Assembly: GCA_014338405.1 (NCBI GenBank)
Contig: JTDE01000131.1
Coordinates: forward strand, 73,832-137,831
Reading direction: 5' to 3'
Source of the DNA: Paragonimus skrjabini miyazakii
Taxonomy: Eukaryota; Platyhelminthes; Trematoda; Plagiorchiida; Troglotrematidae
DNA length: 64,000 nt
The notes below the pieces were generated by a model that was not told where the DNA came from, ran no database searches, and worked only from the letters and a program-made list of their open reading frames with translations. Positions 48,161 through 60,562 of this stretch are shown here, piece by piece (position 1 is the first letter of the stretch; each line of letters begins with the position of its first letter). The position numbers and the translations under genes were made by a program.

Positions 48161-48385
48161 TTTGAGGTCAGTGGCGCAGTGGTGAACACGGTTGCCTCAT
48201 GAAAGCGTGGCCGGAATTCTAGTCTCGGTTGTGGCAATGACATACACTACTGACGAGCCCTGATGAGAGCGAACTTTGAGTCTAGTGCTTCTTTTCGAAA
48301 GAGACCGACTGGAAAGTATATGAGAATGCGACAGCTGCGATCAATTTTGGGTGATGTTCAATTTCTACACCAGATAACGCAATTT
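48161..48385 (+). mobile_element. SINE-like repeat, copy B, with hammerhead ribozyme
   Basis: The head has a pol III A box (TGGCGCAGTGG, 48172-48182) and a weak B box (GAATTCTAGTC, about 48214-48224), consistent with a tRNA-derived promoter. The hammerhead motif follows at 48245-48287. The tail at 48320-48370 (AATGCGACAGCTGCGATCAA and on) aligns with those of copies A and C. No protein is encoded. Such elements would be moved by LINE or Penelope enzymes acting in trans, which is an inference. Confidence 0.75.
48245..48287 (+). ncRNA. Minimal type I hammerhead ribozyme motif in SINE copy B
   Basis: The pieces are in exact order: stem I 5' strand CACTA (48245-48249), core CTGACGA (48250-48256), stem II GCCC and GAGC around loop TGATGA (48257-48270), core GAA (48271-48273), CTTTGAG forming a 2-bp stem III, the TC cleavage site (48281-48282), and stem I 3' strand TAGTG (48283-48287), which is fully complementary to CACTA. 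The very short stem III is typical of hammerheads in Penelope-like elements and related small retroelements. One A (position 15.1) appears deleted compared with the inverted copy, which may weaken or abolish cleavage. Confidence 0.65.
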
Positions 48386-51381
48386 TACAGTCAGTTGCTT
48401 AACCACCGTAACCTTCGTTGAATTTACTGGTTTATTATTTCACACGCTGCCACCTGATCAATTAAGGAACTTCACATCTTATAATTCGTCAAACTACGCA
48501 TTTATCTTAGGCAGTTACGTTTCTTCCGACGCCACTTAAACATTAGAATGAGAATATATATGCTTGCCCGCCCAATGGTTGATCAAAACAATACCAGTTA
48601 CCATTACATGCGCAGTTGGCATCGACGTAGCCCCGTACTGACGCCACAGTTGAACAGAAGATCTACATTAACGTCCTACAAAAATTTACGTAGCTAATTT
48701 CTCAAAGTTAGCCCGAAATAATCTACATCTACAGTTGCCAAGAGTTAAACGTCCAGTTGATGACTGTGTTGAATAACAAAATTGAACGAAGAGGCTTTGT
48801 CTGAATACCGTTCATATTTCTCCTATCTGAATTCTCATTGACCGTACGTGTCTTTGGAGTTGAAATATGAAAATCATGTGTTGAAGAGGACTATGGTGTG
48901 GTGTCCATATAGAAACTGAAGCATCTGAATGCACCACCAATATTTTGAACAAACTGAAGCCCAACATTTGTCGGCTTCTATGGCATGTGAGCAGCATAGT
49001 GAATAAAACGTATTTATCCGGAAAACATTATCCTGTAAACTGGTGAGGCTAAGAGTACCACACGAATTGGGTGCGGAAATGTTACTCCTAAGTTTTATTC
49101 GAGTAAACACAGGGACACCGTTGCCGAATCTCCTTTTCCCTAAATAGTTCAGTGCACCAACAATACACGAACGTGTGCATTCTCATTCAAAACATATTCC
49201 TCACCTAAATCTAACGGGGAAACCAGTTCAGTATATGTTCCGAAATAGCCACAGTTGTTTAAAAAATCACAACAAACCAGTCAACTGAACAGCCGGTTGA
49301 GTCTTACATCAGCGCGACAAAATATTCTCAATGTAGCTAACGAACATAAACAGATTCACTTACACTAACTTGATCTGATATAAAGTGAAATGTTGAATAT
49401 GATCAGCTTAGGGTGATTTAATACTTATCTACGTGCACGTTTCTTACAAGCAACTGAGCAAAAATGTATGAGAACTAACTAGTCCAAGTTCATTAGGTCC
49501 AGTTAAACTGTCTTCAATGAAAGGAAAACAACAGAACTTTATACTCACTTGGTGGCAAAGCTTCAGTGGTCCGCTGTTAATGTAGAGACGGACTTGTGCG
49601 TATTAATCTTTTTCTAACTTTGAAAATTTAACTAACATGAATTTCGTATGCCATGCAGTTCATCAATATTCAATCGACAACAATCAACGAATTTTGCAAA
49701 AGCGAAGCATTTATTAGTCAGAAAAAGATACATTCATCCCGGATTAATTAATTCGTTTTTCAGAAAGCACAGATCCATCTGGCCAGTGTAAGTGTTTGGT
49801 TTGAACACAGAGTGTCTATTGGTGACAGTTTGTTCGCCGGCTGTCAATGTTTCGTCGGCGAGATAAGCTATTTCTTAGCGTTCGTAAGTTTCAAATAGCG
49901 TCCAAATGCATTCGTCCAAAGCAAATATCCTCTTGGTGCCAAGTATGCATACTTTGTTGGGCAAAACGTAGACAGCGATTGCTACTTCCGTTTTTTTCTC
50001 ATTTTAAATCCCGACACACCAATAGTCAACAAAATTAAACGAAAAAGGATGAGTTGTTTACATGAGGCTACATTAAGTTTGTATAAATCGTTCCAAAGTT
50101 TACAGCCTCGGCAGGACACTAAACGCCCCACCGTTACTGCTATAACGATTGCAGATAATGACACGAGTGTCCATCACCCTGCGCTTGCTAAATACTACCT
50201 CCCATAAGATGCATTCACACGGTTCTACCTTAAATGTTGTTAAATGTTTTACAAATGATATTTCACAGTTATTTCACACGTTGTCCCAACAAAATGCAAG
50301 AATGCAAACAAATTTTTCCCCATGAACACTTCAGGATTCTCCAGGTCGATGGGCAATAGTCCCCGTGAATAAATTCGCGAAGGTTTGATACTATATACTT
50401 CAATGTTTTGCTAGAAATTCTGCAAAGCAGACTCTAGTTTTTCTCTAAATAGGAGTAATCCTCAACCAATGATAATGCATTCCACATATTCTCTCACCAC
50501 CCTTTAACCATACCTCCTGGTATCATGTCAAATCTACTTCGTATCACCTACATCCCACTTAACACCGGAAGATAACCCGCTACACCAATCACGAGAAAAA
50601 TGCAGCTAGAGTCCAGCGGAGTAAATTCTTTCGTGACATTACTTCTAAAATTTATACAGAAAGGCATTCCACTTGATCCACGTTGATCCTATTTTGGGGA
50701 GTGGATAATGTTCCAGTTGATCTCTAGTGCTTCGATAAACTCGAAGATCGTTTTGGTGGGCTTCATAGTTCAAGAATCAACCAACTGAGTGGCCATTAGT
50801 GGCTCATTATCTGGTGGGCTGATGCTATACAGCAAACACCGTCAGTAGTCGCGGAATAACTGTCTTACTTTAATCCAATTTGGTCAAGTGTTATCCGTTC
50901 ACTCCGACCTCTCCCGAGGGATCTTACAATACTTTCGCATACATCTCCTGTAGGCATGTAATGTGAAATATTTTGACAACTTGCGAGTCAGTGAGCATAA
51001 CCTGTTAATTAATTGCCCATATTTAGCTAAAATGCTACCCGCTATTTGTCTATTTAACCATCTATTCTATGCTGTCAGTTCTGAGAATTAGGCAGAAAAT
51101 CCACATTTGATAAGATCTCTTCATAGAAAATGTTATCCATTTAATGACATGGAAGGTATTAGTAGATAATGGTCTACTGAGCAAAACTGATATATATTTC
51201 AGACAGCTTTCAGCTAATTAATAACATGAATCTGCAGCAGCAATTTGAGTACAGTGTGCGTCGCCTGGTCAAATGGAAAACCCTACCGTTGATTCAGAAT
51301 CAGGTTGTATATGAACTAGCAAACTAACGGTTAAGTTGTACACCACTCCCAACTAACCGCGACTGCCGCACTCCTGTAGGC
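48386..51381. other. No recognised gene
   Basis: About 3 kb with no domains and no similarity to the repeats found elsewhere in the window. Confidence 0.4.
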
Positions 51382-51585
51382 TAGTGTAATGGCCAGTCGG
51401 GTTGAAAGCGTGGTAGAAGCTTTAATCCCGGCCTTGGCAAGTATACGCAGTGTTGACAAGCTCCAGCAATGACAAAACTCGAGTATAATGCCTCTTCTCA
51501 GAAGAACCGAGTGAATTGTTCGTGACAATGTAACAGTTGTAATCAAATACGAGTGATTTTCAAATTTACCAACCATCGCTCTTAC
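51382..51585 (+). mobile_element. SINE-like repeat, copy C, with degraded hammerhead
   Basis: This aligns with copy B from the head (TGAAAGCGTGG shared) through TTGGCAA and a degraded core (TTGACAAGCTC at 51453-51463, then ACAAAACTCGAGTA). It also shares the block CTCTTCTCAGAAGAACCGA with copy B's CTTCTTTTCGAAAGAGACCGA, and the tail GTAACAGTTGTAATCAAAT with copy A. CUGANGA has become TTGACAA, so no activity is expected. The minus-strand open frame at 51331-51576 is an accident of this repeat. Confidence 0.65.
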
Positions 51586-54280
51586 TGTTCACCACTCACT
51601 TCTTTTTCTCCTGGTTAATTTTATTACAAATCAGATATTCAGAACCATACTGTCGTTGGAGACTTTGGAACCGTGCAAATAACCTGGTGCTTCGATGAAA
51701 ATTTGTGTGCTCACAATAAATATTGGCGGATTAGAAAGAAGTCTTGTTACAAAACACATTTTAAACACTGTTTATGGCTGTTTTAGGCTTAAATCTGCTA
51801 TTGAGAAATATTCTTCAGTTTTTAAATCTCCAATACCTATCCAAAAATTTAACCGGCTTCTCTGGTAAACTCAACAGTGAGACAATGCAACTGCAATGAA
51901 AGCTGTCTACAATAGTTTTCACGGAATCATTTTATCAAGAATCTGTGCGGGTTTAAATCGGGCAGCTTTTATTCTTTTCAGGTTGATCAAATATGACAAG
52001 GTTACTCAGGGTAATTTATCACTTTATCTTGTCTTGTAGTCTCAAAAATTCAAAGAGCTAGCCAACCAGAGTTGAAAAAATTTTAAGTGAAAAATCTATT
52101 TCGATTAACGAGAACTGTATCGTTTATTTTGATTGACCAAATGTCGTGTTACTTTAACTGAGATTGACTTCAAAAAATGGAGCTGGACTGACGTCATGAG
52201 TTGAGCTCAGATGTTAATAATGCCAAGTACTCGAATACACGTATTTAAGTAGGTATTTGTAAATACACATTCGAATAACGAAGTCTAGTTTTCAATCTCC
52301 TGCAATTTAATTCAAAACAGTAAGATTAATGCGATCACTTCACATGCGTCCGACCTCCCGACGATTTCAACACTTCCTTGTACTTGATGGATAATTATAG
52401 TCTGAGTGTAACCGCTAAAAGGAGATGAAACAATTACCAGTAGTTATATTTGACTCAAGAAACTCTGTAGACAGTAAAATCAATTGTCATTCCTGTAGCA
52501 TTATATAACGTCCACTGTCCATCAGACTTCCCCAACCGGTTTCTCCATTATTTGGCTCACAATGTGGTGTTAGCTTGAATGAAAATCGAAACGGTCAAGC
52601 TTGATGCTACTTGCCTAAACTTATCTGCCCGACCATAAATTCTGTCAGTATTGCAGGTAAATGAGGAATTGTTATATGATTGATTTATGATAGGTTTACA
52701 CTCCGCAGACGTACACATGTACAATGAATTTCGGTTGCCAGTTCACCCGTATCCATTCCAAACATGCGACCTGCGGTAAACTGTGTCCATTCACACTAGG
52801 AATATGGGATCTGTAAAATATAACGACAACTTTTCATCCTTTTCGGATGGAAAGTTAAAACTTATGATGTCCATTAGTTTACTCATGTGTATTATGGTCG
52901 GAATGGAGGACTAACCACATACTTTTTTAATCAACTTGGAAGAGATTTGGAATGCATCAATGGCTTCTTTGCTAGAGGGTACATGAAATAGGACGGCTAA
53001 GTTGATGATTACACAAATTATCAATAAATTTTGAGCTGACAGCTTGTGCCTGAATCGAAGGAATAGGGTTAGAAATATTCAAAATGTTGTCTTGTAGCAG
53101 ACTTTCTTGTCATGATGATGTTGACAAATTTGATGTGGTTCAGATCTAATTCCCATGATATTCGCATCCAAAGTTAATATGATTTCGACGCACAAGTGAA
53201 ATACTTCATATGTAATTACGCAAATTCTCCGTCAAATGTGAGTGAATAAACTTTCGTTTTTTCCATTCAACACTTATACAAGGACAGTTTAGGAGTAAAC
53301 GAAATATAAAGCTACGCAAGCAAAAGTATACACGTCTGTATGTTAGATGAATGCTTAGCAGAGTAAGAGGTTACAACAATAAGCTTCATATATCCGATCG
53401 ATTATCCAAGAAACTAAGCAAACTGAAAGTAATGTAAGTGTGTAAATAAACTATCCGGAAACACGTAGCAATCGGATAAAGTTTTAATATACTACATATC
53501 GGATGCAATCCATACAAATTCTCTTATGCTTGTTGTCAGCACTCCATAATTATGCATGTGTAGTAGTGTACCTTTTTGAAACAATTCAGAAATTTGAAAA
53601 ATCTATTCCGTGCAACGTAGGAGAAATTAGGCGAGAGTGCTTTCTCAGAAAGCACGAATTACATATACGGGAGAAAAGCTATCACCATGATCTTGCAGGG
53701 GGAAAAGCTCATTTGACATCAACGGATATCCGTTGCAATGTTTGTGAAACAACAGATCCGATCAACCGCAAATTCGGTTAATAACGATGTAGAAATGGAA
53801 ACTCTTATTCTCAACTTCCGTTTCTAAGCTAATGCTGATCAGATATGATTGATTACTGTAATAAAAACATGCAATACAACGACTGGATATATATTTGGTT
53901 ACGTAAATTTTAATTTTAATAGCAGTAAGGCATTTATTCCAAACGTGGTACGAACTGTCCCGACATCTTTTTGTATGATCTATCAGAATAACAAAAACAT
54001 TTTATCTTGTCTATGGAAGCCATTGTAAATAAACGTCATATTCCTCTGGATGCCCCGGAAACACTTTTCACAAGTTCTGTTGCTCTCTGTTTACATACTG
54101 TAAATTAGATACGAGTTTGTGCATGTTTAGAATATGTGCGTAATGTTGACTTGCTTCTTCTTATTATCGCGTTTGAACGGAATTTGGTGATTTAGTGATG
54201 TAATTCGGAAATTATTCAATGAAATGCTATTCAATCACGGTGTGTGTGGTATATATGTGAAGACCTGTCTCAATTTGATT
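51586..54280. other. No recognised gene
   Basis: The 92-codon plus-strand frame at 53503-53781 ends with a C..C pair but shows no complete zinc knuckle. Nothing else could be assigned. Confidence 0.35.
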
Positions 54281-54535
54281 TTATACAGATGCACATTTCA
54301 GGTGGTTGTAAAGTTTAAGGAGAGCAGTCCAGATCCAATTTAACCACATCCAAGCGAATTCTTGGTTAACTAAGACGGTGGGGCGTAAATGGAAGCTACA
54401 TTTCCAACGTGACGGATGCCTCCTGACACGGACGAAACGGAAATCCCCATCGGAGAATTGAGCTGTCAAAAGTGTAAGGTTGACTCTCCAGTGATTTCCC
54501 AGTTCACGTCTCTTCGGATGGACTAATTCCTTCAA
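54281..54535 (-). pseudogene. Possible decayed non-LTR RT fragment
   Basis: The end of this 84-codon frame (LYNHLKC) shares 17 of 18 bases with the RT fragment at 60.86 kb (LYNRLKC). Upstream the pattern FRFVRV...RPTVLV loosely parallels FHFVRF...SPVLLY there. Catalytic residues are not visible. This may be a very decayed copy of the same LINE, or a short chance match. Confidence 0.25.
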
Positions 54536-54552
54536 GCAATTTTGACTGAGAG

Positions 54553-54831
54553 TTGGTGTATGGTAATCTTTATGTTACTCAATCCTCCGTTTTTTTGACT
54601 AATAGCTTTTCCAGATATCTGCTGTTCAACTTCTCCCAGTGGTTAACTGGTTTTTTCGTTCTTCATAACTGCTTGAAAAACGTTGCGCCAGCTTTTGAAA
54701 ATATTATGCAAGATGTCCACGTTGATTTTGAGTTATTTTTAAAAAAACGTTTACACTGTTATCAATTTCACCTGCTTGATTTCGAAGAATTTCAGTCGTT
54801 TAAGAGATTGGAAATTGTATCCAAATGTTAA
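54553..54831 (+). pseudogene. Possible decayed gag fragment
   Basis: This 92-codon frame contains VFLTNSFSRYLLFNF. After about 30 residues it has FLKKRLHCYQF and a final FKRLEIVSKC. The layout recalls the VFLTNQxxxxYxLLxNL and RErxkFyx...Fxxrlrxla..C features of some Ty3/gypsy gag proteins. No neighbouring pol was found on this strand, so the call is weak. Confidence 0.25.
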
Positions 54832-57800
54832 AATCAGTTTACAAAGACAAGAAATGCTCCACTGTCAGCACGTGATGGCGACAGTTTCCACAAAGGAACA
54901 ACCTGGAGCAGCTTGAAAAAGTTGAAAGCTTTCTACATAAACAATTTTTTTATAAAAAATAATTTAATAAATGTGAACTATTGTAGATAGTATAGAGGTA
55001 GCTGCTCTACAGGTACATTATCGTGACATTCCAAACCTCTCCGGTCTTATGATCCCAAACATGGAGTTCAAAATTATGGTGTTAAAATATGTGGATGGTG
55101 CTCACTTATGACTAACAAAAGTGAGATAAACTGCTGATCCTTTGTGATAACTGATAGAGCATCCGTATCACCATGTTGGACTGCTTGGGTGAAATCCAAC
55201 ACAATCGGTTGTAGATCAAACCATCATACGACGTCATCAAATAGACCCAATTAGCTCATTCAGTTTATTTTTGTGGAATAGGAACCCGGAATTATTAGCC
55301 TTTGGAGAGGCCAATATCTTACCACCAGCCAATGCTTGCACAAAAATGGCTGAATACTGGCAAGCAATAGGGTATTTTTATTGAGGAAATCTATCGGGGT
55401 TCCACGAAATCGATCAAGTAAAACTTGGTATAATTGCACGCGCGTTTAATCATCGTCCTTCAGGTGTGTCCCAGCATACCAGATGCGTGTACTACGTTTG
55501 CTATTGTTCAGACTATATAAAATGTCAACATATTACTTCTTCCTCACTTAACGACAAATAATACTCACAAAACGGATCGTTTTAAAAACCGGCAAAGTGC
55601 AGTGCTTTTGCATTTCACGTTGGGGTAACTAGCCGAACATATATGAAAAGCTAACAAACAACTCTGAAAGTGCTTCATACGCGAGTACAACTCAATCTAA
55701 CCATTTTCAATCTCACGATGATAAACTTAATCTGTTCTCTGTTATGGGTAGTATTATATACTAGTTGACTTGCGTACTGGTAATTTTATTTGATCAGCAC
55801 ATACGAACATAAAAGTCAAGTTTTGCGGCATTTTTCACGTGTAAAGAGCTATAAAAATCAATCAAATTTGAAGTTAGCGTGAATAACTGAGTCGTGAAAA
55901 CTGCACTCATGAGTGTAATGCGGTGTTTGTGCGGAAGTGGAGATAGTTATAAATGGCATTCGAGACCAAGAAGTTAGAACATTTCTGAATATGGCTGTCT
56001 ATCATTGCTGAAGTAGGCAGCTTGCTCAATCTTATATACAAAAGGGTATTGAGTTGTTTTGAGAAGCCGCTGGTATGAAAGACGAGTACTCTAAACACAT
56101 AAGTTACTTGAATGATGGATAAGTAAATGTGGTCTAATGCGTAGTAACTCTCGTGTGATAAGCTTAACGAATATGTCAATGAATTCAACACGTCTAGAAA
56201 CTAAAAAAGTGGGACATACAGTCAATGATTCATCCAAAAGATGAATTCTAAACTTATCAATCACTAATTGATAGCTGTCTATAGAACCGGAGCACAAAAA
56301 GATTTTCACGCTTCACTTCACTTGTGTGTGTTTGCCTATGTTTGCTTGGTTATTCTGAAAAACACCATAGTCCACTCATAAATTAAAACCCGCGGGAAAC
56401 TGTTGTACAACATAAAAGATAAGATACCGATAGGAAAATGTAGTTCTGTTCAACAACCTGGGCGGAAAACAAAGGTGGACTGAGAGATACATACAAATTT
56501 AGCATTTGATTGTACGATGCGTTGGAAATAAATACCTGAAACTGAATTAAATTTGCACGAAGTGTTTGGCTAAAGAACAACGTTTAAGCAGGTTTGAGTC
56601 ATTATTTCGGGCATTTTTCGAGAAAAACGTGCAACATTGACAAAGAATGATACTTGCATTCAATTTCAACTTTATTCAATTTAAACGTCTTAGTCTTCGT
56701 GATATCTAGAAGATTCAAAATATCTTGGAATCGGTTCACCTCCAAGCCCAGTAGAGTGTGAGTTCCTTGTAAGCCCTCGCCATAATATCACAGCACATTG
56801 GAAGATATTCCTCTATACAATAAGAGTGATGTCGATTCACAGGTGTACTGTCTAACAAAATGTGTGGCTGGAAACCGGCATGAGCAAGAGGGTTCAAAGT
56901 GATGTCAAATCCAGTCTGAAATACGTTTTCCTTAAGCTACTCAAAAACTTGCTCACAGATAACACGCGGGCGGCTTGAAAATTGGCCGATTGTGGCAGGC
57001 TTTTCAATACTGTCTGTCAAACCGTAGAATTAAATGCAAGCAATGACTGTTTGGTATACAATTACAGAAATTTGTCACAACAATTCCGTGAACTGGAAAA
57101 ATGTCGCAAGCGATTATCTTTACATCTGACACTATTTGGAGTACTCACTGAAATATTACCATTCATAATATTTTACGCTTAACCAAGTAAGTCACTGCGC
57201 GATTCACATGCAAACTTGTGCGAGCTTCCGAATTTGTTATTTGCACCATTCGTACAGCCAACAACACGTCTGACAATATTGGGCACACCCGACGAATTCT
57301 AACTAGTAGATAACAAATGTTCAGCGCTTTTCGATAGGGGCTGCCCCAATATACATCTGAATGTGGACGTTGGCGTTACCTGTGAATCGTATTTGGCTCC
57401 TGGCTGCTAAGCTGCATTGGTTACATGGTTTACCAAGTGATTTGCAACAGAAAGGGTGTATAGTTCATTAAATTATTGCTTTCAACCTTTGCGTATATAT
57501 TGTTTAGCTGCTTGGCTGACTGGGAAGGAAATCCGTACAAACTAAATTGAAATTAGCTAAGCGTCAGGAAAAGATTGGGCGTTCGTGTTTTAAGTCAAGT
57601 ACGTTTGTCTATTTGTGCTGGCAGATATTTGCAAGTTGACGAATGAATGTGAACTTTAGCTAATCGAAATAACGAACGTAGTAAATTTAATTATTAATTC
57701 ACATATGTTGAGTGCCATCTATTCACGAAAGCATTCTATGAAAATAGTCCATTTATAAGCTGCTAGCAAATGTATTGTCATGTTATGGGCTCCATTTACT

Positions 57801-60562
57801 GTAAGCAACTCACATTTCATATGGTACTTTAATGGCTGTTAATGAAATTATTGAAAAACCCGACAACCTCAGTGTGTTGTCCAATATTTCGTACTGTTTG
57901 CATCCTTTCCACTCATATTCAAGATGAGTCCAACCACGCACTGAAGAGTCTCGTTGAGTACTACGGAGTCAGATAAACTAAATTTGCTATTGCCGTCGGC
58001 GTCTCAATCAACTAATTTCACATAATCGCTGATGACTTCTGGTCGATCGTCGAGCTATAATTCCTGATTCAAACGTGTGCTTGACTCACGTTAGTTAACC
58101 CCAACTCGACGGCGTCTACGGCCCATAAGTTCTGGGAAACACTCAGCCAAAGTGGAACCAACGATGTCTTATAACAAAGGTAATCATAGTAACAACATAA
58201 CCGTCAGTATTTAACAGAAGCTTGGCCACTAATGCAACAATGCACAAGTGTGCCGTACACTGTCAGCTTGGAATTTACAGTCATTCCATATGTAAGATAT
58301 TTGAGAGAACTCCCTGTTACTAAATCTGTTATACCTGAAACATTAACAATGTGGCAACTTAAGACCACCTGACATATAATATTCGATGTATGATATACAT
58401 ATTACATATAATACTATAATATCCAATATGCGGACGGAGCGTCCATTAACATATTCTGTGCCACTACTCATGTAGTCGTACAGCCTTTCATTCTAGACCT
58501 TCCCCGCGTAAACTGTACACGTAACCTTCTCAAGGAAAACTTCGATTCATCAATCTGCATTTCATATCCATATCGTTAGCAGAACGTGTACTATTTCGTT
58601 ATTAGTATGTCAACTTGCCAAACTATGAGTCTGGTGAAAAGTCGGGGTTAACCTACAGAACGGGAGAAAAAGTGTTCGTCTGAAGGATGGCAGATGATCG
58701 GTCGAGGTTGTATGAACCACTTGTAACGGAAAGCAAACGATTGCAACTCCAGCCTTTTGTTGTGTATACTTTAGTTAGTGGTTATGCAAAAGTGTATGTT
58801 CGTAAGTGTGTAGCAAGTTTGTGACGAATCCACTGTACCTTTGTTTGCAATGGGGCTTGCCGCCTGAGCACTGTAACATACTATCGCGTATGTTTTTTAC
58901 CAAATATCTGTTGAAAAGTTTTACGCCATTGAAAAAATAATGCATTACGCGTCTGCCTTAACGATTAGAGAGCAGAAACTTCAGAACCATTAATTAATGC
59001 TATACATTTTTACATTCATACTTGACTAGTATTTTCTTTGCTTATTCATGCCTGTCAAGGCCGATAAGTCTGACGAGTGTGTATACTCAGGTAAACGTAG
59101 TCCATTTCATACACGTATCAGTAAAGCAGTGATCAGATGGTTCTTAAAAACAAACTTAATCTTCATATTCACATCTAATTGCTTACACTGCTCGTTTCCG
59201 TTACCCTAAGGGAAGTTGCCGTTGTTCGCAGTTAAACATGACAGACTTTTCTTGTGAACTTGGTACTAGGGTGTACCGGTGAAAATTATGAAATAACCTG
59301 TTGAGATCTGCTTTTATGATCCATTGACATTATTTGGATTTTGTGCAACTTGATAGTGTAACATAGACTCTCCCTTGCAATGATGCTTACGAATCTATAA
59401 TGCAATACGAACTGAAATACACTAAATAGAAAACGTTTGGTTAATCCAAAATTTTTAACCGGTTTTTGTTTTGTTTTACTAACACCAACCAGGCAGCAAA
59501 AAGACATTAAATTATTTGGTTTCCTTAGGTAGCAATATTTGCTTTTTTCACGTTTAATGTTGGTTGTTTTTCTAAATCGTTAAATTTTGGAACATCTTAA
59601 ACGTATGAGCGCACAGACAACTGACACTACGATAAGGTAAATCTCCGTAATTTTATTGTTAAACATAATCTCATCTTCTGAAAAGAAGTCACTTTCCCAT
59701 CAATCAGTGTAATTTACTTGCTGTACGCTACATTAAAACAAAAGTGAGTTTCTTTCATATTTATCAATCAAACAATGAAAATTTACCTAACCTAAAACTG
59801 ATATTTTAGAAAGAGTATACAGGTTCAGTCTTAATTTTATTTAAAATTGTCGTGCACAAAAGCTATGACTAGATTTGTTCACACTGATTAATAAGTGAAA
59901 AGTTCATGCTTAAGCAGTTTGTTTTACCTGCTTAACTCACGATTTCTTAAAATTAAATATTGATCAGCACAATGCGTGTTTTATTACCAAGTTGTAAAAT
60001 TGTAATAGTTTATTATACCTTGACGACACTGAACAGATAAAAGTGTCGAGGCACTGTCAATATATTCGTTATTTGTCGTGTGTTTTTAGATAAAATTTTG
60101 TCGGACAGTTTGTGGATGTAACATAAAAGCGATTGGCAATGGCAAGACAGCTAACGTCAGCCAATTGCGTCAGCAATACTGTAGCAACCTGTCATCAGGT
60201 ATGCGTAGTTAGGGTCCTGAGATAGTGGCATATGACAGTAATTAGGATATTTTAGTGTAGTTTGCCTCTCATATGTATGCTGGTGGAGTAGGACTTTAAA
60301 ACTCTCAGACAATGTGGCCATACAGTTAGACAGTGTAGTCTAGTGTGAACAGACCCTGCCAGTGAATAAATTTTGTTCGCTTATACTGTGCGCTAGTTCA
60401 AGCGAAGAACCATCTAAGCGTTCGTTTTTGCATGGTGGGAGAATATGTGCAGCTAGATGATGTGACGTCTGAGTGAGAAGTTAGTCGTCTACGATTTGAC
60501 TTTATTCGTTTGAGATTCCTAGATAAGGAGTTTTCTTGAGCCCCATACTTATTTTATTAACC
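54832..60562. other. No recognised gene
   Basis: Nearly 6 kb of AT-rich sequence. Open frames (for example 55907-56191 and 56091-56309 minus, 56982-57182 plus) show no domain or repeat similarity that I could establish. Confidence 0.35.

Noticed and set aside
53503..53781. Possible zinc-knuckle-like CNVC end
   Set aside because: Only one C..C pair is present. The CCHC pattern is incomplete, and the position does not fit the gag-like frame at 54553 (wrong order).
59069..59095. CTGACGA followed by a short hairpin, hammerhead-like
   Set aside because: There is no GAAA box after the stem and no matching stem I or cleavage site. It is not part of the SINE family.
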